NCBI GenBank assembly: GCA_029211085.1
Contig: JARGFW010000030.1
Span: 1 to 34,660 of the forward strand
Reading direction: 5' to 3'
DNA length: 34,660 bases
Origin: Deferrisomatales bacterium
Lineage (GTDB): Bacteria > Desulfobacterota > Deferrisomatia > Deferrisomatales > JARGFW01
Shown piece after piece: positions 28,419-34,660 of the stretch (positions are counted from its first letter, which is position 1; each line of letters begins with the position of its first letter). The position numbers and the translations under genes are program-made. The notes under the pieces were generated by a model. It made no database searches. It was not told the DNA's origin and saw only the letters and a list, made by a program, of their open reading frames with translations.

Positions 28419-29591
28419 TCATTCGACGATGAACCGCGCGCTGGACGCCCCCAGGAACTCGAGGACCGCCCGGACTCCCGAGCCCAGCCGCGCCGGATGG
28501 CCCACCTTGCGCAGCGCGTACTCCAAGGTGGTGATGGCGGTGATGACCTGGATATCGTCGACGGTGCCCATGTGGGCGATGCGGAGGATCTTGCCTTGGG
28601 CCTGGTCCTGTCCGCCGGCGACGATGACCCCGAACCGCTCCCGCAGGATCTTCATGACCTCCCGGCCGTCGATCCCGTCGGGCATGCAGGCCGCGGTGCA
28701 GGCGTCGCTGGGGTGATCGGGGGCGAACAGCCGCAGGCCCAGGGCCAGGACCCCGGCCCGGGTGGCCCCGGCGAGTTTCGCGGTGCGCCGGAACACCCCG
28801 GCGAGGGTCTCCTCGCGGATGCGCCCCAGCACGTCGCGCAGCCCCACGATCAGGGTCACCGCCGGGGTCCAGGCGGTCTGGTTGTCCGCCTGCTTCTCCC
28901 GTTCGGTCGCCAGGTCGAAGTAGAAGCGGGGCAGGTCCGCCGCCTCCAGGAACCCCTCTGCCTTCTCGCTCCAGGCGATGAACGCCAGCCCCGGCGGCAG
29001 CATGAGTGCCTTCTGGCTGGCGGTGAGCAGCACGTCGATGCCCAGCGCGTCCATGGGCAGGTCGAACACGCCGACGGCGGTGATGCCGTCCACCACCAGC
29101 AGCACGTCGGCGCGCTCCCGGGTGATCGCGGCGAGGGCCCCCACCGGGTGGCGCACGGCGGTGCTGGTCTCGGTGGCCTGCACGTACACGGCGCGGATCC
29201 CCGGGTCTGCATCCAGTGCCCGGCGCACCTCTTCCGGGTCCACGGCCTGGCCCCAGGCCACGGGTACCTCGACCCCCTGGCAGCCGTAGGCGGTGAGAAT
29301 CTTGCCCCAGCGCTCGCCGAACTTGCCGCCGTTGACGTACAGCGCCTTGTCCCCGCGGCGCAGGAAGTTGGTGACCGCTGCCTCCATGGCGCCGGTGCCC
29401 GAGGACGCCAGGACCAGTACGTCACGCCGGGTCTGGAACAGGTACCGGAGCCCCTCCCGGCACTGCCCGAGCAGGGTCCGGAACTCGTTCTCCCGGTGGT
29501 GGATGACCGGCCGGGCCATCTCCAGCAGGGTCTCGGGGGGGACGGGGGTGGGGCCCGGAGTCAGCAGGTAGGTCTTGTCCACGGGGCGCAC
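28419..29591 (-). CDS. Class V aminotransferase (alanine-glyoxylate / serine-pyruvate type)
   Basis: LLTPGPTPVPPE, SGTGAMEAAVTNFL, ETSTAVRHPV, VDGITAVGVFDLPMDALGIDVLLTASQKALMLPPGL. Confidence 0.92.
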   Translation of the reverse strand: MRPVDKTYLLTPGPTPVPPETLLEMARPVIHHRENEFRTLLGQCREGLRYLFQTRRDVLVLASSGTGAMEAAVTNFLRRGDKALYVNGGKFGERWGKILTAYGCQGVEVPVAWGQAVDPEEVRRALDADPGIRAVYVQATETSTAVRHPVGALAAITRERADVLLVVDGITAVGVFDLPMDALGIDVLLTASQKALMLPPGLAFIAWSEKAEGFLEAADLPRFYFDLATEREKQADNQTAWTPAVTLIVGLRDVLGRIREETLAGVFRRTAKLAGATRAGVLALGLRLFAPDHPSDACTAACMPDGIDGREVMKILRERFGVIVAGGQDQAQGKILRIAHMGTVDDIQVITAITTLEYALRKVGHPARLGSGVRAVLEFLGASSARFIVE

Positions 29592-29627
29592 TCCTTGCCT
29601 GAGGGGTGACGGGGAACGGGCCGGGGC

Positions 29628-30197
29628 CTACGCGGAAAACCTGCTTCCCCGTTCCAGGGCCGCCAGGTTGGGCGCCCGGAAGGACGGCGCACTGAGCCCC
29701 TCCAGGGTATCGCGCACCTCCTCGTAGGTGAACGGGAAGCGGTCCTGGCTGGTCGCCAGGCCGAGCAGCACCAGGTTCGCGGTCAGCGGGTTGCCCAGTT
29801 CCATGGCGATCGCGTCGGCCGGGCAGGGGCACACCTGTACCCCCATCCCGTCGAGGATCGCAGCCACCCCGGGGTCCGGAAACCCGCCCAGGGCTGGCGC
29901 GTTGACCACGCACAGGGCCCCATGACCGCCGTTTGCGGCGCGCAGGAACGGCAGGTTGCGGCTGGCCTCCAAGGCGTCGAGGCCGAGCAGCAGGTCGGCA
30001 TCGCCCTCGCGGATCATCGGGCTGTGGAACTCCCCCAGCTTCAGGTGCGAGACCACCGAGCCGCCCCGCTGGCTCATCCCGTGGTTTTCCGAGCCGAGCA
30101 CCGGAAAGCCGTGGAGCCGGGCGATCTCGGTGAAGATCTTGGTGGCGAACAGGGTGCCCTGGCCGCCGATCCCGGCGATGACCACCTGGTACTTCAT
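29628..30197 (-). CDS. iorB: Indolepyruvate ferredoxin oxidoreductase subunit beta
   Basis: VVIAGIGGQGTLFATKIFTEIA, ENHGMSQRGGSVVSHLKLG. Start 30197 overlaps the iorA stop. Confidence 0.93.
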   Translation of the reverse strand: MKYQVVIAGIGGQGTLFATKIFTEIARLHGFPVLGSENHGMSQRGGSVVSHLKLGEFHSPMIREGDADLLLGLDALEASRNLPFLRAANGGHGALCVVNAPALGGFPDPGVAAILDGMGVQVCPCPADAIAMELGNPLTANLVLLGLATSQDRFPFTYEEVRDTLEGLSAPSFRAPNLAALERGSRFSA

Positions 30198-33100
30198 GGA
30201 GTGGGCTCCTTTGCCGTTCGGGGCCGGATCGCCCCCTGGTTGCACACCTGGATGCACATGCCGCAGTCCACGCAGATCTTGCGGTCGATCTCGGCCAGGC
30301 CGTCGGGCTGGCGGATCAGCGCGGGGCACTCGAACAGCGAGGTGCAGTACCCGCAGGAGACGCAGGCGTGGGTTTCGGGCATGGTGATCGCGCTGCGCGG
30401 GCACTCCACCTGGCACAGCCGGCACGCGGTGCACTTGGCGAGGTCCACCCGGTAGATTCCGTCGGTCTGGGCAATGGCGCCGGTGGGGCAGGTGTCCTGA
30501 CACACGTCGCAGTGGGTGCACACCCCGCAGTTGTAGCAGCGGCGGCGGGCTTCGGCGGCGGCCTGCTCCCGGGACAGGCCGGCCTCCACCTCGGCAAACG
30601 ACCAGATCGCCTCATCGGGGGGCAGGGCGCGGGAGCGGTTGCGCGGCACCTCCGGGAAGTGCCGCAGGTTGATGGTGCGCGCCGGCGGCACCGCCTGGAC
30701 CCGACGGGCCCGGGGGGACGCGCCGTTGTGGTGGAACACCTCGGCGGTGATCCCCGGTCCCCGCACCAGGCGCAGGGCGCGGGGGTCGGGCACCTCTCCC
30801 GACAGCTCGCCGTGGATCGCCAGGGCGGCGCGCTTGCCGGTGTTGATCGCCCCGGCCACCGTGCCGTCGCCGCTGCCGGCGTCGCCGGCGCAGAACACCC
30901 GGGCCAGCCCGGTGCGCCCCCAGGCGTCGCTGGGCAGGGCGCCGTTTGCGGCGACCTCCGCGGCGCCCAGGAAGCCGAGCTCGGCCTCTGCGCCCACCGC
31001 CACCACCACGGTGTCGACCTCGCTCCAGAACTCGGTGGCCGGTTCGGAGCCCTCCCGGCCCAGGGCAAACACCTCGGCCTCCTCCATGCGGGTTTCCCGC
31101 AGCTGCAGCGCCAGTTTCCGGTTGTTGCCACCCTTGACGGCCGTGGGCATCGCCCGGAAGCGAAAGAAGATGCCCTCGGCCCGCGCCGCCTCCACCTCTT
31201 CGGGGATGGCCCGCATCCGCTCCACCGCCCGCCGGTAGTAGACGGTCACCTCGGCCCCCAGGCGGCGCGCCGTGCGGGCGGAGTCGATGGCGGTGTTGCC
31301 GCCGCCGATCACCGCGACCCGGCGCCCGATCTCGGGGGGCTGGCCGCGCCGCACCTGTGCCAGGAAGGCGAGTCCGGAGAGCACCCCGGCCTGGTCTTCC
31401 CCGGGGATCCCGAGGCGCCGTTCCCGCCACGCCCCGGTCGCCACGCAGACGGCGGCGAAACGGCTCAGTTCGGCCCAGGCGAGGTCCTGCCCGATCTTGA
31501 CCCCGGTATGCAGTTCGACCCCGAGGTCCGTGAACACGGCGAGCTCCCGCTCCAGGACACCGGCCGGCAGCCGGTACTCGGGGATCGCCCAGCGCAGCAC
31601 GCCCCCCGCCTCCGGCTGCGCTTCGAACACCTCCACCGGGTAGCCCAGGCGGGCCAGGTGGTAGGCGGCGGTGAGCCCGGCCGGCCCGGCGCCGATCACG
31701 GCCACCGCCGATCCGCGGCGCTCCCCGGGGCCTACGCTGCCCGCGGCGGAGCGCGCCGCGTCACCCGCGGCCCGCTCCAGGTGGCGGATCGAGACGGCGC
31801 CGTCGTACCCGCCGCGGTTGCAGGCGCGCTCGCAGGGATGCCCGCAGACCCGGCCCAGGGTGGACGGGAACGGGTGCTCTTCGTAGAGCACCGCCGCGGC
31901 TTCCGCGAAGCGCTTCTCCCCGCTCAGGGCCATCAGCCGTTCGATGTCGTTGCCGGCGGGGCAGGCCTCGGCGCACGGCGAGATCTTGTCCTCATGGCGG
32001 GGCAGCCAGTTGGCGTCCAGGGGCGTAGGGCACCCCGGGGCCCTGGGCACGGGGTCGTGACAGACTTCGACCGGCACCGGCTGCTGGCCGGGCCCGAGCC
32101 CCTTCATGCGGGTCACGCAGGCGTAGCGGCCGATGATCACCGCCACGCCGCCGTCCGGCTGGCGGGTGTGTTCCAGGGCCTCCCGCAGGGTCACCAGGAA
32201 GCGGTCTGCGTCGAACGGGTCGGCCTCCACCAGGTACTCCACCCCGCAGCCCCGCACCAGGGCTTCGAGATGCACCGGCCGGCCCGGGTGCCCGTCCACG
32301 GTGGCGCCGTGCTCGGGGGTGGGCTGCATGCCGGTCATGCCCACCACCTCGTTGTCGAGGATCAGCAGCACGAAGCGGGCGCCGTTGTAGATGGCGTTTT
32401 CCAGGCCGGCCACCCCCGAGTGGTAGAAGGTGCCGTCGCCGATGGTGGCGAAGATCGGCGGCGGGCCCCCCGGGTCCTGGGCGTAGGCGTGGTAGAAGCC
32501 CGCGGCCATGGAGATCGAGGCACCCATGTCGTGCACGGTATCCACACTGCCCAGGTTGAGCCCCAGGGTGTAGCAGCCGATGTCCCCCGGGAAGATCGCC
32601 TGGGGGTAGGCGCGGCGCAGGGCGTAGAAAACGCTGCGGTGACCGCAGCCCGGGCACAGGGCGGGGCGGCGGATGGGCAGCTCCAGGGCCGCCACCGCGT
32701 CGTGCAGGGCGCGGTCGCCCAGGGAGTTTGGTTCCAGGCCGACCCCACGGGCGGCGCCGCTGACGATGGTCTCGATGACCTCCGGGGTGAGTTCTCCCTG
32801 GGGCGGCACGTGCCCCGTGAACCGGCCCCACACCGGCCCGTCGCCGCGCACCTGCCCCTCCACCGCGGTGTCGGGTTCTTCCAGGACCAACAGGGTGCCG
32901 CAGCGCGCGCGCAGGGCGCCCACCAGGTCCTGGGGCAGCGGGTAGGCGGTGGTCAGCTTGAGGACGCCCACCCGCCCCTCGAGGCCCAGGGGGGGAAGCA
33001 GGTCGGCGAGATAGGCGTGGCTGACGCCGGAGGCGACGATGCCCAGTTTCAGATCGCCGTCGGGCAGGTCCAACCGGTTGCTCGCCCAGGTCTCGAACTC

Positions 33101-33766
33101 CTCCTCGATCGCCGCGAGTTTCTCGTTGAGCAGGGTGTGGAGTTGAAACCGGGCCTTGGGGGTCGCCGCCCAGCGCCGCGGGTTCTTCACGAACTGCGCT
33201 GGCCGCTCGAGGCTCACCACCGGGCCGCAGTCGATGGTCTGCTTGGCGTGGCAGAGGCGGGTGGTCGGCCGCAGGATCACCGGGATCTGGTGGCGCTCGG
33301 ACAGCTCGAAGGCGAGCGCCACCATATCCTTCGCCTCCTGGGGGGTGGTCGGGTCCAGGGTGGGGATCTTGGCGAAGGTCGCAAACAGCCGCGTGTCCTG
33401 CTCGGTCTGGGACGAGTGGGGGCCGGGGTCGTCGGCGACCACCAGCACCAGCCCGCCGACCACACCGATGTAGGCTGCGGACAGGGCCGGGTCGGCGGCC
33501 ACGTTGAGCCCCACCTGTTTCATCACCACCGCGGTGCGCTTGCCCGCGTAGGCCGCGGCCAGGGCGGTCTCCAGGGCCACCTTCTCGTTGGTCGACCACT
33601 CGGCGTAGAGGTCGAGGCCGAGTTCTTCCTTGTACCCGACCACGCCGGGCAAGATCTCCGAACTCGGTGTGCCCGGGTAGGCGGTGATGAACTGGCATCC
33701 GGCCTCGACGAGACCGCGGGCGATGGCTTCGTTGCCCAGGAGTACGCGGCGGTCGGCCGTGTGCAT
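30194..33766 (-). CDS. iorA: Indolepyruvate ferredoxin oxidoreductase alpha subunit fused to GltD/NfnB-like flavoprotein and ferredoxin domains (1190 aa)
   Basis: MHTADRRVLLGNEAIARGLVEAGCQFITAYPGTPSSEI; CPGCGHRSVFYAL; CGHPCERACNRGGYDGAV; GAGPAGLTAAYHLARLGYPVEVFE; GGGNTAIDSARTARRLGA; several CxxCxxC clusters at the C-terminus. Confidence 0.93.
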   Translation of the reverse strand: MHTADRRVLLGNEAIARGLVEAGCQFITAYPGTPSSEILPGVVGYKEELGLDLYAEWSTNEKVALETALAAAYAGKRTAVVMKQVGLNVAADPALSAAYIGVVGGLVLVVADDPGPHSSQTEQDTRLFATFAKIPTLDPTTPQEAKDMVALAFELSERHQIPVILRPTTRLCHAKQTIDCGPVVSLERPAQFVKNPRRWAATPKARFQLHTLLNEKLAAIEEEFETWASNRLDLPDGDLKLGIVASGVSHAYLADLLPPLGLEGRVGVLKLTTAYPLPQDLVGALRARCGTLLVLEEPDTAVEGQVRGDGPVWGRFTGHVPPQGELTPEVIETIVSGAARGVGLEPNSLGDRALHDAVAALELPIRRPALCPGCGHRSVFYALRRAYPQAIFPGDIGCYTLGLNLGSVDTVHDMGASISMAAGFYHAYAQDPGGPPPIFATIGDGTFYHSGVAGLENAIYNGARFVLLILDNEVVGMTGMQPTPEHGATVDGHPGRPVHLEALVRGCGVEYLVEADPFDADRFLVTLREALEHTRQPDGGVAVIIGRYACVTRMKGLGPGQQPVPVEVCHDPVPRAPGCPTPLDANWLPRHEDKISPCAEACPAGNDIERLMALSGEKRFAEAAAVLYEEHPFPSTLGRVCGHPCERACNRGGYDGAVSIRHLERAAGDAARSAAGSVGPGERRGSAVAVIGAGPAGLTAAYHLARLGYPVEVFEAQPEAGGVLRWAIPEYRLPAGVLERELAVFTDLGVELHTGVKIGQDLAWAELSRFAAVCVATGAWRERRLGIPGEDQAGVLSGLAFLAQVRRGQPPEIGRRVAVIGGGNTAIDSARTARRLGAEVTVYYRRAVERMRAIPEEVEAARAEGIFFRFRAMPTAVKGGNNRKLALQLRETRMEEAEVFALGREGSEPATEFWSEVDTVVVAVGAEAELGFLGAAEVAANGALPSDAWGRTGLARVFCAGDAGSGDGTVAGAINTGKRAALAIHGELSGEVPDPRALRLVRGPGITAEVFHHNGASPRARRVQAVPPARTINLRHFPEVPRNRSRALPPDEAIWSFAEVEAGLSREQAAAEARRRCYNCGVCTHCDVCQDTCPTGAIAQTDGIYRVDLAKCTACRLCQVECPRSAITMPETHACVSCGYCTSLFECPALIRQPDGLAEIDRKICVDCGMCIQVCNQGAIRPRTAKEPTP

Positions 33767-33837
33767 GGGGGTTCCCTTCGACTGGGGTGAGCGGCTGCGT
33801 TTGCCGGGTGGGCGAGCCGCGGTGGCGACCCGTGGCA

Positions 33838-33875
33838 CGACCGGGGCGGGGTCCGAACGGGCCCCGCCCCGGTCG
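33838..33875 (-). other. Long GC hairpin between trpB2 and iorA
   Basis: CGACCGGGGCGGGGTCC-GAAC-GGGCCCCGCCCCGGTCG; 17-bp stem with one G.U, no T tract. Confidence 0.6.
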
Positions 33876-33884
33876 CCGTGGGGC

Positions 33885-34660
33885 TTAGGCCGCTGGCGTG
33901 GGCTGGCCCTTGATCGCCTGCCAGGCCCGGTCGAGTTCGGCCTGGGGCAGCTCGAACTCTTCGAGCTTCTTGGAGAAGAAGGCGTCGTAGGCGGACATGT
34001 CGAAGTGTCCGTGGCCGGAGAGCAGGAACAGGATGGTCTTTTCCTCGCCGGCTTCCTTGGCCTTGAGGGCGGCGTTGATCGCCCCGCGGATGGCGTGGTT
34101 GGACTCCGGCGCCGGCACGATGCCCTCGGTGCGGGCGAACAACACCCCGGCCTCGAAGCACTCAACCTGGTGATACGCCTCGGCGCGCAGCAGCTGGTCC
34201 TTCAGCAACTGGCTGACCAGCGGCGCCATGCCGTGGTAGCGCAGGCCGCCGGCGTGGATGCCCGGCGGCACGAAGCCATGCCCCAGGGTGTGCATGGGCA
34301 GCAGCGGCGTCATGCCGATGGAGTCGCCGAAGTCGTAGTGGAAGTGTCCCTTGGTCAGGGTCGGGCAGGCGCTGGGCTCGCAGCCGATCACGTCGATGGC
34401 CTTGCCGTTGATCTTGTCGCGCAGGTAGGGGAACGCCAGCCCGGCGAAGTTCGAACCGCCGCCGCAGCAGCCGATCACCACGTCGGGGTAGTCGCCGGCC
34501 ATTTCCATCTGCTTCTGGGCTTCCTGGCCGGTCACCGTCTGGTGCAGCAACACGTGGTTCAACACCGAACCCAGGGAGTACTTGGTGTCTTCCCGAGACG
34601 CGGCATCTTCCACGGCTTCGGAGATGGCGATCCCCAGGGAGCCGGTGGTGTCGGGGAACT
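33885..34660 (-). CDS. trpB2: TrpB2-type tryptophan synthase beta-like protein (5' part beyond window edge)
   Basis: [20 protein letters not shown]..., [53 protein letters not shown]. Open at the right edge. Confidence 0.9.
   Translation of the reverse strand, partial: FPDTTGSLGIAISEAVEDAASREDTKYSLGSVLNHVLLHQTVTGQEAQKQMEMAGDYPDVVIGCCGGGSNFAGLAFPYLRDKINGKAIDVIGCEPSACPTLTKGHFHYDFGDSIGMTPLLPMHTLGHGFVPPGIHAGGLRYHGMAPLVSQLLKDQLLRAEAYHQVECFEAGVLFARTEGIVPAPESNHAIRGAINAALKAKEAGEEKTILFLLSGHGHFDMSAYDAFFSKKLEEFELPQAELDRAWQAIKGQPTPAA

Noticed and set aside
25810-28716. 968-aa plus-strand ORF
   Set aside because: Antisense to serB and the aminotransferases, low-complexity mirror composition.
30368-33790. 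1140-aa plus-strand ORF
   Set aside because: Antisense to iorA; Gly/His/Val-rich composition typical of high-GC mirror ORFs, with no family motifs.

Overview
GC-rich bacterial chromosomal window, probably a deltaproteobacterium-like lineage (inferred from gene content only). Positions 1 to about 4840 are an accessory block: Mu-like phage remnants (Mor-family regulator, I-type protease), small HTH and coiled-coil ORFs, and two uncharacterised genes. This block abuts a tRNA-Lys(TTT) and its terminator. The core region follows: a serA-hisZ-purA operon, an RNase E/G with a long basic tail, a CCA-adding/poly(A) polymerase-family enzyme, a frameshift-riddled pseudogene, a DUF481 outer-membrane protein and a tRNA-Gly(CCC) with a damaged anticodon stem. 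Next comes a Cache-domain histidine kinase and NtrC-type regulator pair, followed by three TTTCGCA-N4-TGCGAAA palindromes, a consensus-perfect sigma-54 promoter, and one ORF joining a Cys-rich/orphan HisKA module in frame to an OFA-type MFS transporter. A three-subunit xanthine-dehydrogenase-family operon converges on it. The last 9 kb is a minus-strand cluster: trpB2, a giant IorA-flavoprotein-ferredoxin fusion, iorB, two aminotransferases and serB. The strongest candidates for something undescribed are the sigma-54/HisKA-MFS circuit, the trpB2-ior-aminotransferase-serB module with its 1190-aa fusion, and a Ser-rich leader ORF overlapping serA. All calls come from reading the sequence and the supplied ORFs. 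No database search was run.
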